Assembly (NCBI RefSeq): GCF_024206495.1
Contig: NZ_JAMBPQ010000018.1
Location: 78,378-142,377, forward strand
DNA: 64,000 bases
Source of the DNA: Paraburkholderia sp. CNPSo 3272
Lineage (GTDB): Bacteria > Pseudomonadota > Gammaproteobacteria > Burkholderiales > Burkholderiaceae
Direction of reading: 5' to 3'
Shown here in pieces: positions 42,435-51,113 of this stretch (position 1 is its first letter; each line of letters opens with the position of its first letter). Below the pieces are notes generated by a model that saw only the letters and a list, made by a program, of their open reading frames with translations, ran no database searches and was not told the origin of the DNA. The translations under genes and the position numbers were made by a program.

Positions 42435-43085
42435 ATGATGAAGCGAAAAGTACAGGGACTCGTAACACGCGAAAAGATCCTCGACAGCGCGGAGATTTTA
42501 TTTTTCGAGCGTGGCGTTAGCTCTACGTCTCTTGAAGACATCGCTCACGCGGCTGGTATGACCAGAGGCGCAATCTATGGTCACTTTTCAAACAAATGGG
42601 CGCTCGTGACGGCTTTGTTCGAACGATCAGCTTTGCCTCTGGACCCCTTCACAATTCCGCCTGAGAAGTCGAATGGGGCAACGCTTGGCGCTTTGCGCTC
42701 AAAACTTGAAAGAAGATTGGCCGACGTCCTTCATTCCGGTACGCGACGGCGTCTGTACTCCATCGCATTCTCCACAGCAAGATCTGAAGGAGATACCGTT
42801 TGTTCTACATCGACGTTGGGGGAAGCTGCGCGTATCGCGCAGTCATCTATCGAGTCTGCGTTAAGGCTCGCCGTGGCGGATCGCGAGGGCACTGATCACG
42901 TTGACTACGCCGTGGAAGCGATATACATACACTCACTATTGACGGGTTGCTTTCACCTGAGTTTGCTCATGCCTTCGCATCAGGGCGCAGAGCAAGCCCT
43001 TGCGTCGGCTGTTGTCGGAAGGGCGCTTTCGACCCTGCTCAGGCTCCCGCGCCATGAAGAGCTTCGAGCTATCAGGTTCAACTGA
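42435..43085 (+). CDS. TetR/AcrR-family regulator (AcrR/TtgR-like)
   Basis: A 216-residue repressor-type protein with the HTH region at residues 11-58 (REKILDSAEILFFERGVSSTSLEDIA, TRGAIYGHFSNKWALV), close to the AcrR/TtgR pattern. GGAGGGGAG precedes the start. It follows the pteridine-reductase-like gene and closes the low-GC block. AcrR-type regulators often control RND pumps, but the pump in this window lies 12 kb away, so no link can be claimed. Confidence 0.88.
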   Translation: MMKRKVQGLVTREKILDSAEILFFERGVSSTSLEDIAHAAGMTRGAIYGHFSNKWALVTALFERSALPLDPFTIPPEKSNGATLGALRSKLERRLADVLHSGTRRRLYSIAFSTARSEGDTVCSTSTLGEAARIAQSSIESALRLAVADREGTDHVDYAVEAIYIHSLLTGCFHLSLLMPSHQGAEQALASAVVGRALSTLLRLPRHEELRAIRFN

Positions 43086-43206
43086 GCGTCCCCTTTGACC
43101 GTCATGTGATTGTGCGAAATTTCGAACAACCCGTGCGAATCTGATGGGATTATCCAACAGCGCGGCAGCGCCCATACTGGCGCCATCCGTTCATGAGGAG
43201 CACGAC

Positions 43207-44118
43207 ATGCCGCAGCTGACCGACCATTCCCCCGCCCAGACCGCACAACGGGCACAACCCGCGCGCACGTTTGCATTCGCGGGCCGCACCGTCAACCGTA
43301 TGGGCTACGGCGCCATGCAACTTGCCGGCCCCGGCGTATTCGGGCCGCCGAAGGACCGCGCGGCTGCCGTGGCTGTGCTGCGCGAAGCGCTCGCACTCGG
43401 CGTGAACCATCTCGACACGAGCGACTTCTATGGCCCGCACGTGACCAACCAGATCATCCGCGAGGCGCTCCATCCTTATGCCGACGATCTCACGATCGTC
43501 ACCAAGGTGGGCGCGGTGCGCGACGGCACGGGTGCCTGGTTGCCCGCGCTGGAGCCCGCCGACATCGAGCGCGCCGTGCACGACAATCTGCGCAATCTTG
43601 GGCTCGACACGCTCGACGTGGTCAATCTGCGCATCATGGGCGACGTCCACAAGCCCGCCGAAGGCCCCGTCGAAAGGCAAATGGAAGCGCTCGCCGCTCT
43701 GCGCGAGCGCGGGCTCGTGCGCCACATCGGCATCTCCAACGCGACGGCGAAGCAGATCGACGATGCGGCAAAGATCGCACCGATAGTCTGCGTGCAGAAC
43801 CACTACAACCTCGTGCACCGCGACGACGATGCGCTGGTCGACGCGCTGGTCGAAAAGGGCGTCGCCTACGTGCCGTTCTTCCCGCTTGGCGGTTTCACGC
43901 CGATCCAGTCTTCCGCGCTGCTGGACATAGCCCGGTCGCTCGGCGCGACGCCGATGGCCGTCGCGCTCGCGTGGCTGCTGCACCGCGCGCCGAACATCCT
44001 TTTGATTCCGGGTACGTCGTCGGTGACGCATCTCCGCGAGAACATGAGCGCGCAGACACTCGCGCTCTCCGCGGAAGTGCTGGCGCAACTCGACGCGATT
44101 GGCAAAGTGCAGAAGTGA
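43207..44118 (+). CDS. pdxI: Pyridoxal reductase-like aldo/keto reductase (PdxI/YdbC type)
   Basis: A 303-residue aldo/keto reductase. The runs NRMGYGAMQLAGPGVFGPP, NHLDTSDFYGPHVTNQII, DVVNLRIMG and FFPLGGFTPIQSS follow E. coli YdbC/PdxI closely. It should reduce pyridoxal to pyridoxine with NADPH. The catalytic His of most aldo/keto reductases is replaced in the LRIMG strand, as in the E. coli protein. GAGGAG precedes the ATG at 43207. From here on the DNA has the very GC-rich third positions of ordinary chromosome. Confidence 0.88.
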   Translation: MPQLTDHSPAQTAQRAQPARTFAFAGRTVNRMGYGAMQLAGPGVFGPPKDRAAAVAVLREALALGVNHLDTSDFYGPHVTNQIIREALHPYADDLTIVTKVGAVRDGTGAWLPALEPADIERAVHDNLRNLGLDTLDVVNLRIMGDVHKPAEGPVERQMEALAALRERGLVRHIGISNATAKQIDDAAKIAPIVCVQNHYNLVHRDDDALVDALVEKGVAYVPFFPLGGFTPIQSSALLDIARSLGATPMAVALAWLLHRAPNILLIPGTSSVTHLRENMSAQTLALSAEVLAQLDAIGKVQK

Positions 44119-44263
44119 GCGGCCATACGTCTTTGATGTCGTAGATAGTTTTGGCGTACTCCTCGGTTGACGAATGTCCGCAATATGGGCACCCTCGAAT
44201 TGTCCGATAATCTCATCTGATCAGAGCAGTCTGTGCGGGAAATCGAACAGTGTTGGGTGAACC

Positions 44264-45181
44264 ATGCCGATGGAAATGAACGATCTGGCGGCTTTCGTTT
44301 CGGTGGCGCGCGCGGGCGGCTTTCGCGATGCGTCGCGCGTGGGCGGCGTTTCGGCGTCGAGCCTGAGTGCCGCGGTGCGCAGGCTGGAGGCGAAGTTGGG
44401 GCTGCGCCTGTTGAACCGCACCACGCGCAGCGTCGCGCCGACCGAGGCGGGGCAGCGTCTGCTCGAATCGATCACGCCGCTTTTCAGCGAGATGGAAGCG
44501 GCGCTCGACGTGCTCAACGGCTACCGCGAAAAGCCGGCGGGCACGCTCAAGCTCAACGTGCCCGCGAGCGCGGCGCGCACCATCCTGCCGGGCGTGCTCG
44601 CGCCGTTCCAACGTGCCTATCCCGAGATTCGCGTCGAGGTCGTAGTAGAGGACGGCTTCGTCGACGTGCTGCAGATCGGCTGCGACGCAGGGGTCCGCTA
44701 CGACGAGCGGCTGGAGCAGGACATGATCGCGATTCCCATCGGCCCGCGGGTGGAGCGCTTCGCGGCGGTCGCCTCTCCCGCGTATCTCGCGGCGCGCGGG
44801 CGGCCTGAACATCCGCGCGAATTGCTCGACCACGCTTGCCTGCGCGTGCAGTTCGCGGGCGGCGCGATGCCGCTCTGGCAATTCGAGCGCGACGGCGAGG
44901 TGCTGCGCCTCGACCCGCCCACGGTGCTCGTGGTGCGTCCCGGCGCGGCACTTGACCTGCTGATCAACATGGCGCTTGACGGCGTCGGCGTCGTGTATCT
45001 GTTCGAAGAGATGTTGCTGCCGCATATCCGAAGCGGCGCGCTCGTGCGCTTGCTCGACGACTGGGATGTGTCCTTTCCGGGGCCGTTTCTCTACTACCCT
45101 GGGCGGCGGCACCTGCCGGCGCCGCTGCGCGCGTTCGTTGACTTCGTCAAGGCGAATGCGCAAGACGATTCGGCATCCTGA
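44264..45181 (+). CDS. LysR-family transcriptional regulator
   Basis: A 305-residue LysR protein with the N-terminal HTH (LAAFVSVARAGGFRDASR, SLSAAVRRLEAKLGLRLLNRTTRSVAPTEAG) and the periplasmic-binding-like effector domain (AYPEIRVEVVVEDGFVDVL, CDAGVRYDE). It lies 145 nt downstream of the PdxI-like gene in the same direction. Effector and targets are unknown. Confidence 0.93.
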   Translation: MPMEMNDLAAFVSVARAGGFRDASRVGGVSASSLSAAVRRLEAKLGLRLLNRTTRSVAPTEAGQRLLESITPLFSEMEAALDVLNGYREKPAGTLKLNVPASAARTILPGVLAPFQRAYPEIRVEVVVEDGFVDVLQIGCDAGVRYDERLEQDMIAIPIGPRVERFAAVASPAYLAARGRPEHPRELLDHACLRVQFAGGAMPLWQFERDGEVLRLDPPTVLVVRPGAALDLLINMALDGVGVVYLFEEMLLPHIRSGALVRLLDDWDVSFPGPFLYYPGRRHLPAPLRAFVDFVKANAQDDSAS

Positions 45182-45273
45182 GGACGTGTCGAGCGATTCA
45201 GGTCGCCCACTCGGGATCATGCGGCGTTTCTCCTTCGTCCGCGATCCACGGCACGTCGTGCGCCTAACGACGC

Positions 45274-45771
45274 CTAACGACGCTTCATGCCGTACTCGAT
45301 AAACGTGCGGCACAGCAATTCCATGCCTTTCGCGTCCTCATCGTCGAAGCGCGCGAGATGCGGGCTGTCCACGTCCCACACGCCGATCAGCTCCCCGTCC
45401 GGCGTGACGAGGGGCACGACGATTTCCGACTGCGAGGCCGAATCGCACGCGATGTGGCCCGCGAACGCGTGCACGTTGGGCACCACCTGCGTTTGCCGCG
45501 TGGCCGCCGCCGTGCCGCATACGCCCTTGCCCAGCGGAATTCGTACGCACGCCGGTTTGCCCTGGAACGGCCCGACCACGAGTTCGGTGCCGTCGAACGA
45601 ATAAAAGCCCGCCCAGTTCAGGCCTTCGAGCGAATGAAACACGAGCGAAGCGAAGTTCGCTGCGTTCGCGATGACGTCGGTTTCGCCTTCGATCAGCGAG
45701 CGCGCCTGCGCGGCCAGCGATTCGTAGAGGGCGGGTTTGTCTGAGGGAAGGGTGTCGGAAAGCGAGAACAT
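45274..45771 (-). CDS. msrC: Free methionine-(R)-sulfoxide reductase (GAF domain)
   Basis: A 165-residue single GAF-domain protein. The three cysteines of the fRMsr family are visible in KPACVRIP, GKGVCGTA and HIACDSASQSEIVVPL, and the C-terminus has GVWDVDSPHLARFDDED. It reduces free methionine-R-sulfoxide with thioredoxin in the cytoplasm. The start at 45769-45771 gives the family length; the frame upstream is open but not conserved. Confidence 0.9.
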   Translation of the reverse strand: MFSLSDTLPSDKPALYESLAAQARSLIEGETDVIANAANFASLVFHSLEGLNWAGFYSFDGTELVVGPFQGKPACVRIPLGKGVCGTAAATRQTQVVPNVHAFAGHIACDSASQSEIVVPLVTPDGELIGVWDVDSPHLARFDDEDAKGMELLCRTFIEYGMKRR

Positions 45772-46024
45772 AAGTCGGTCGATCTGGATATGCGCCGTTT
45801 CAGCGAAAGGCGCGGTGGGGCCAACCGAGAGTGTAGGCGAGATCGGGCATCGGCAGGAAATCGCCGGGTGCTGAATATGGCGCATCCATGGACCGTAGCG
45901 CGCCCTCGTGCGATTATTCACGTTTCGTGTTGAATCTATCCACGCCTGCGGGGCTGGTCGCCGGCGGGTTTTCAGGCATGCTGGCGCATCAGGACAGAAT
46001 CGACACAGAAACGGAGAACGCGAC

Positions 46025-47104
46025 ATGAGCAAGACATTCAGAATCGCCGCCATTGCCGGCGACGGTATCGGCCAGGAAGTGATGCCCGAGGGCGTGCGCG
46101 TCGTCGAGGCGGCGGCCGCGAAGTTCGGCCTGAAGCTCGAAATCACCCATTTCGACTGGGCGAGCTGCGACTACTACCTGCAGCACGGCAAGATGATGCC
46201 GGACGACTGGTTCGCCACGCTCAAGGGTTTCGATGCAATCTATTTCGGCGCGGTCGGCTGGCCCGACAAGGTGCCCGATCACATTTCCCTGTGGGGCTCG
46301 CTCCTGAAGTTCCGCCGCGAGTTCGACCAGTACGTGAACCTGCGCCCGGTGCGTCTGCTGCCCGGCGTGCCGTGTCCGCTCGCCAACCGCAAGCCCGGCG
46401 ACATCGACTTTCTCGTGGTGCGCGAGAACACCGAGGGCGAGTACAGCTCGGTGGGCGGCAAGATGTTCGAAGGCACCGAGCGCGAGTTCGTGTTGCAGGA
46501 GTCGGTGTTCACCCGACACGGCGTGGACCGCATTCTCAAGTACGCGTTCGAACTCGCGAACGAGCGCGGACGCAAGAAACTCACGGCGGCCACGAAGTCG
46601 AACGGCATCTCGATCAGCATGCCGTACTGGGACGAGCGCGTGGCCGCAATGGGCGAGGCGTATCCCGACGTGAAGTGGGACAAGCAGCACATCGATATTC
46701 TGTGCGCGCGTTTCGTGCTCCAGCCCGACCGCTTCGACGTGGTCGTCGCGTCGAACCTCTTCGGTGACATTCTTTCGGATCTCGGCCCCGCGTGCACGGG
46801 CACGATCGGCCTCGCGGCTTCGGCGAACCTGAATCCCGAGCGCAAGTTTCCCTCGCTGTTCGAGCCGGTGCATGGCTCCGCGCCCGACATCTTCGGCAAG
46901 AAGATCGCCAACCCCATCGCGATGATCTGGTCGGGCGCGATGATGCTCGACTTCCTCGGCAACGGCGACGCGCAATACAAGGCTGCGCACGACGCGATCA
47001 TGCAGGCCATCGAGAAGGTGCTGGTGGAAGGCCCGCGCACGCCGGACATGGGCGGCACGGCGAACACGACCGAGCTGGGCGAAGCGGTAGCCGCCGCGCT
47101 GTGA
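46025..47104 (+). CDS. Tartrate/D-malate dehydrogenase
   Basis: A 359-residue member of the isocitrate/isopropylmalate dehydrogenase family, subfamily TtuC/DmlA. It shows IAAIAGDGIGQEVMPEG, the GAVGWPDKVPDH loop, VRENTEGEYSSVGG, NLFGDILSDL for the metal site and EPVHGSAPDIFGK for NAD. It oxidises tartrate or D-malate, with decarboxylation in the latter case, using NAD+ and Mn2+. A GGAGAA precedes the ATG at 46025. The LysR gene immediately downstream resembles the dmlA-dmlR arrangement. Confidence 0.92.
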   Translation: MSKTFRIAAIAGDGIGQEVMPEGVRVVEAAAAKFGLKLEITHFDWASCDYYLQHGKMMPDDWFATLKGFDAIYFGAVGWPDKVPDHISLWGSLLKFRREFDQYVNLRPVRLLPGVPCPLANRKPGDIDFLVVRENTEGEYSSVGGKMFEGTEREFVLQESVFTRHGVDRILKYAFELANERGRKKLTAATKSNGISISMPYWDERVAAMGEAYPDVKWDKQHIDILCARFVLQPDRFDVVVASNLFGDILSDLGPACTGTIGLAASANLNPERKFPSLFEPVHGSAPDIFGKKIANPIAMIWSGAMMLDFLGNGDAQYKAAHDAIMQAIEKVLVEGPRTPDMGGTANTTELGEAVAAAL

Positions 47105-47120
47105 CGCCGCGGTGACGCCC

Positions 47121-48083
47121 ATGCCAGACGCACCGAAAGCGCCGAAATCCGCCGCGTCGCCGGAGCTCGACGACTTGCGCGTGTTCTGCATGGTCGCGCG
47201 CAAGGCGAGCTTCACCGCGGCGGCCGAAGCGCTTGCGGCGTCGCCGGCCTATGTCAGCAAGCGCGTGGGCGTGCTCGAGGCGCGCCTCGGCACGCGCCTG
47301 TTGCACCGCTCGACGCGGCGCGTCGCGATGACCGAGGCCGGCGAGCGCGTCTATGCCTCCGCGGGCAAGATCCTCGACGACGTCGAGCGGCTCGTGGACG
47401 ACGTCTCCACCACGCGGCGCATTCCGCGCGGCACGCTGCGCGTGTCGAGCAGCTTCGGCTTTGGCCGCAACTTCGTCGCGCCCGCGCTCGCCGGGCTTTC
47501 CGAGCGTTACCCGCAACTGAGCGTGCGCCTCGAGCTGTTCGACCGGCTCGTCGATGTGGCGGGCGAGGGGTTCGACCTCGACGTGCGTATCGGCGACGAG
47601 ATCGCCGGCCATCTGATCGCGCGGCGTCTCGCGACGAACTATCGCGTGCTCTGCGCCGCGCCCGCGTATCTCGCGCGGCGCGGCGCGCCACAGGAGGTCG
47701 CCGATCTCGCCGAACACGCGTGTCTCGCGATCAAGGAGCGCGATCATCCGTTCGGCGTATGGCGCCTGAACACGCATGGGGAAACGGTCTCGGTGAAGGT
47801 GGCGGGGCCGCTCTCGACCAATCACGGTGAAGTGGCCGTGCAGTGGGCGCTGGCGGGCCGCGGCATCGTGCTGCGCTCGATGTGGGACGTCGCGCCGTTG
47901 CTGGAGAGCGGGCGCCTGCAGCGCGTGCTGCCCGGCGTGACGCAGCCGGCCAATGTCTGGGCCGTGTACCCGGCGCGCCTCGCGCAGTCCGCGAAAGTGC
48001 GCGTGTGCGTGAATCATCTGGAGGAAACGTTCGCGCGCATCGGCATTGCCGCGCCTGCAAACGAGGAAGAGAGCGGGCGCTAG
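47121..48083 (+). CDS. LysR-family regulator, probably of the upstream dehydrogenase
   Basis: A 320-residue LysR protein: LDDLRVFCMVARKASFTAAAEAL, YVSKRVGVLEARLGTRLLHRSTRRVAMTEAG, then a DmlR/GcvA-like effector domain (FDLDVRIGDEIAGHLIARRL). It starts 16 nt after the dehydrogenase stop (ATG 47121; a GTG at 47112 is also in frame), so the two genes are one transcription unit. Control of tartrate/D-malate use is inferred from position. Confidence 0.9.
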   Translation: MPDAPKAPKSAASPELDDLRVFCMVARKASFTAAAEALAASPAYVSKRVGVLEARLGTRLLHRSTRRVAMTEAGERVYASAGKILDDVERLVDDVSTTRRIPRGTLRVSSSFGFGRNFVAPALAGLSERYPQLSVRLELFDRLVDVAGEGFDLDVRIGDEIAGHLIARRLATNYRVLCAAPAYLARRGAPQEVADLAEHACLAIKERDHPFGVWRLNTHGETVSVKVAGPLSTNHGEVAVQWALAGRGIVLRSMWDVAPLLESGRLQRVLPGVTQPANVWAVYPARLAQSAKVRVCVNHLEETFARIGIAAPANEEESGR

Positions 48084-48101
48084 CCCGCTTCGGCGGGTGC
48101 C

Positions 48102-48362
48102 TTACTCGCCTTCGGGGAGATCGAGCGCCTTGCGCTCGCGTCGTTCCTCGTTGCCTCGCCTCGCGCGCTGGCGCTGGCGGGAAAGCGCGGTGATGATCTC
48201 GCCGGTGGTGGCGTCGGCGGGGATTTCGTTGCGGATCACGTTCGCGACCATCGGCAGCCCCTTGCGCTGGCGGTGCAGCGCCTGCGCGATCGCCTGGCGG
48301 CACGCTGCCCCGTGGCAATCCCATTCGTCGCGCAGTTTTCCGCAATAACGGCAGGTGTCCAT
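48102..48362 (-). CDS. Small conserved-looking protein with zinc-ribbon-like cysteines
   Basis: An 86-residue protein beginning MDTCRYCGKLRDEWDC, with C-x2-C and further cysteines in CHGAAC. This could bind a metal ion. The rest is rich in Arg and Gln and ends with an acidic DLPEGE tail. I chose the ATG at 48360-48362, directly before the cysteine motif. Function unknown; a small nucleic-acid- or metal-binding role is possible. Confidence 0.6.
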   Translation of the reverse strand: MDTCRYCGKLRDEWDCHGAACRQAIAQALHRQRKGLPMVANVIRNEIPADATTGEIITALSRQRQRARRGNEERRERKALDLPEGE

Positions 48363-48541
48363 GCATCCCAGTTTACCCAAAATCGATTGACGGTTTAGGG
48401 GCGCGATCAGCGCAGCGCCGCGCGCGTGCCACTCGTGCGCCGCCTCGCGCGGCACGGCGGTATGATCGGCTGCGGACTTAGCGGCGCCGCGATGGGATCG
48501 CAGTGTGATCGCAGTGGACTTTAGCGTGGCGGGAGCGGCAG

Positions 48542-49159
48542 ATGGCGGCGATCGGCGTAGTCCTGTTCGACATGGAAGGCGTGCTGTCCCACTACGATCG
48601 CGACGCGCGCGTGGCGAGCCTCGCGGCCGCCACCGGCGCGCCGCCCGCCACGGTGCGTCACGCGATCTGGGGCTCGGGTCTCGAAGCGCGCGCCGACGCG
48701 GGCGAGCTCGACCCCGACGCTTATCTGCGCGCCCTCGGCGCGATGCTCGGATGCGAGGTGGGCCGCGATACGTGGCTCGCTGCGCGGCGCGCTTCGATTA
48801 CGCCGAACGAGGCGGCGCTCGCGCTGGCGCAACGTGTGGCCGCGCGCTGCCGCATCGCCGTTCTGACCAACAACTGCTCGCTCGTAACGCATCACCTTGA
48901 CTATCTGAATCCGCCCGTTGCGCGGCTTTTCGGTTCACAGGTCTACTCGTCGGCGACGTTCGGCGCGGTCAAGCCGGCCGCGCAGACCTATCTTGGCTGC
49001 GTTGCACAGCTCGGTGTGCAGCCCCGGGAAACGCTCTTCGTCGACGACAGCGAAGCGAACGTCACGGGCGCGCTCGACGCGGGCTTGCAGGCGTGCCACT
49101 TCGTCGAAACCGAATCGCTCGCGAGTGACCTGGCGCGGCTCGGGCTGATCGACGGTTGA
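48542..49159 (+). CDS. HAD-superfamily hydrolase with DxE in place of DxD
   Basis: A 205-residue HAD phosphatase-like protein. Motif I reads FDMEGVL, so the nucleophile Asp is present but the acid/base Asp two residues later is Glu. Motif II is LTNN, motif III the Lys in AVKPA, and motif IV FVDDSEAN. GGAG precedes the ATG at 48542. It probably acts on a phosphorylated metabolite, although the DxE change may alter activity. Confidence 0.86.
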   Translation: MAAIGVVLFDMEGVLSHYDRDARVASLAAATGAPPATVRHAIWGSGLEARADAGELDPDAYLRALGAMLGCEVGRDTWLAARRASITPNEAALALAQRVAARCRIAVLTNNCSLVTHHLDYLNPPVARLFGSQVYSSATFGAVKPAAQTYLGCVAQLGVQPRETLFVDDSEANVTGALDAGLQACHFVETESLASDLARLGLIDG

Positions 49160-49226
49160 TGGTCGTGCCGCACGGGCGGCCACGGCTTGAATGGATGGAT
49201 GGCTGGCGAACGTATGGGAGCGTGCG

Positions 49227-49886
49227 ATGAAGATGCAATGGATCTGGAAGCGGCTCGCGACGCTCTGCCTGTGCGCGTTCGCGCAGCTCGCCGCGGCTCA
49301 ACAACCGGGCGCGCCGCTCGTCTACGTGACGGACTTCGAACTCGACGCGGCCAACGTCAAGCAGGATTCGAATCCAGTGGAGAATGCGCGCGAGCACATG
49401 GGCGGCTTGCTGCCACGACCGCTGTTGCGTCACCGCGACCCGCAGCAGCAGGCCGATCAGGTCGTCACGAAAATGGCCGATGCGCTGGTGAACGATCTGC
49501 GCGAGAAGGGCCTCGACGCGCGCCGCCTGCCCAGCGGCGCGCCGCTGCCCGCGCAGGGCTGGCTGGTGCGCGGCGTCTTCCTGAGCGTGGACGAAGGCAA
49601 CAGTATGCGGCGCGCGGTGGTGGGTTTCGGCTCGGGCGCGAGCCAGATCGAGCTGGCGGTGGCCGTGGACAACCTGGCCACCCAGGCGCCGCAGCCGCTT
49701 TATCAGGTGATCGACAGCCAGTCGAGCCACGCGAAGCCGGGCGCCGGCGCGGCGATCGCGCTCAATCCGTATGTGGCGGCGGCCAAATTCGTGCTCGCGC
49801 GCGCCGACGACCGTAAGAACGTGGACCGCGCGGCGGCCGAAGTGGCCGACTCGGTCGCGGCGCGCGTGAAAGCGGCGCCGCAATGA
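49227..49886 (+). CDS. Exported DUF4410-like protein
   Basis: A 219-residue protein with a signal peptide (Lys/Arg start, hydrophobic LATLCLCAFAQLAAA, cleavage before QQPG). The mature part has VYVTDFELD, a helical DALVNDLREKGLDARRL and an Ala/Gly-rich C-terminal domain with GFGSGASQIELAV, which resembles DUF4410 proteins of the outer membrane or periplasm. GGGAG lies before the ATG at 49227. The function is unknown. Confidence 0.72.
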   Translation: MKMQWIWKRLATLCLCAFAQLAAAQQPGAPLVYVTDFELDAANVKQDSNPVENAREHMGGLLPRPLLRHRDPQQQADQVVTKMADALVNDLREKGLDARRLPSGAPLPAQGWLVRGVFLSVDEGNSMRRAVVGFGSGASQIELAVAVDNLATQAPQPLYQVIDSQSSHAKPGAGAAIALNPYVAAAKFVLARADDRKNVDRAAAEVADSVAARVKAAPQ

Positions 49887-49901
49887 CGCCGCGGGCGCGC
49901 C

Positions 49902-50606
49902 TTAGCCGCGCGGCGGAATGTTGAGCCCGCGCTCGACCGCCGGACGCGTGACGAATGCCCCGAGTACGCGCGCGACGTTTTTGAAATCGGCGTAACCCAC
50001 GAGGTCGCCGGCCTCGTAGAAGCCAGCAAGGTTGCGCACCCAACCAAACGTGGCGATGTCGGCGATGGTGTACTCGTCGCCCATGATCCACTTGCGCCCC
50101 TCGAGGCGCTGGTCGAGCACGGCGAGCAGGCGCCGGGACTCGGCGACGTAGCGGTCGCGCGGACGCTTGTCCTCGTACTCCTTGCCCGCGAACTTGTGGA
50201 AGAAGCCCACCTGGCCGAACATCGGCCCGATGCCGCCCATCTGGAACATGACCCACTGGATCGTCTCGTAGCGCGCCGCGCCTTCGCGGGCGAGGAAGCG
50301 GCCGCACTTGTCGGCGAGATAGATGAGGATCGCGCCCGATTCGAACAGCGCGAGCGGCTCGCCGCCCGGGCCGTTCGGATCGAGGATCGCGGGAATCTTG
50401 TTGTTGGGATTCAGCGAGAGGAATTCCGGCGACATCTGGTCGTTCGCGTCGAAGCGCACGAGATGCGGCTCATAAGGCAGGCCGCTTTCCTCGAGCATGA
50501 TCGAGACCTTGACGCCATTGGGCGTGGGCAGCGAATAGAGCTGGATGCGCTCGGGGTGAAGCGCCGGCCACTTGCGGGTGATGGGAAAGGCGGAAAGGTC
50601 GTTCAT
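49902..50606 (-). CDS. Glutathione S-transferase (YfcG/YghU-like)
   Basis: A 234-residue GST. The thioredoxin-like N-terminal domain has QLYSLPTPNGVKVSIMLEE, the cis-Pro segment NKIPAI and the glutathione-binding FESGAI. The C-terminal helical domain has GDEYTIADIATFGW. This pattern is typical of the nu-class disulfide reductases YfcG and YghU. It uses glutathione to reduce peroxides or disulfides. Start at 50604-50606. Confidence 0.9.
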   Translation of the reverse strand: MNDLSAFPITRKWPALHPERIQLYSLPTPNGVKVSIMLEESGLPYEPHLVRFDANDQMSPEFLSLNPNNKIPAILDPNGPGGEPLALFESGAILIYLADKCGRFLAREGAARYETIQWVMFQMGGIGPMFGQVGFFHKFAGKEYEDKRPRDRYVAESRRLLAVLDQRLEGRKWIMGDEYTIADIATFGWVRNLAGFYEAGDLVGYADFKNVARVLGAFVTRPAVERGLNIPPRG

Positions 50607-50755
50607 GCGGGGTCCTTGAAGGCCTTCAGCGGCGCGGCGCTTGCCGTGCAAGGCGCGCCGCGGCCTTATTCAGAGGCGGGAGTGGAGTCAGGCCGCCAAG
50701 TTTAGTGGAAATGGCGCGCGCCGTCTTTTCGCCGCAAGGCGCGGATTACACGCTG

Positions 50756-51067
50756 CTACACGCTGCCTTCGCGCTCGACCACGAGAATGCGCGCCTCGCC
50801 GCGCGGATGGGCGACATGCTCGCAGCCCACGCCCGCAAAGAACACGTCGCCGGCTTCGAGCACCACAACATGCTCCGCGCCGTCTTCGCGATAATGCATG
50901 TCGACCACGCCGTCGAGCACGGCGAACACTTCCTCGCCGTCATTGATGTGCCATTTGTACGGCTGGTCGGTCCAGTGCAGGCGCACGGTAGTGCCGTTCA
51001 TGCTGGCGATGTCGAGCGCGCCCCAGGGGCGGGTGGCGGTGAAGGCTTTCGAGCGGATGACTTTCAT
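50756..51067 (-). CDS. Small cupin-domain protein
   Basis: A 103-residue single cupin with the first motif around HINDGEEVFAVLDG and the second around AGDVFFAGVGCEHVAHP, so a metal site with several His/Glu residues is possible. It starts at the ATG at 51065-51067, 46 nt beyond the stop of the membrane-protein gene on the same strand. Function unknown. Confidence 0.8.
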   Translation of the reverse strand: MKVIRSKAFTATRPWGALDIASMNGTTVRLHWTDQPYKWHINDGEEVFAVLDGVVDMHYREDGAEHVVVLEAGDVFFAGVGCEHVAHPRGEARILVVEREGSV

Positions 51068-51113
51068 GGCTGTACGGGCTTGGACGTGATCGTGCGGCGC
51101 CTTGGAGCGGGGT

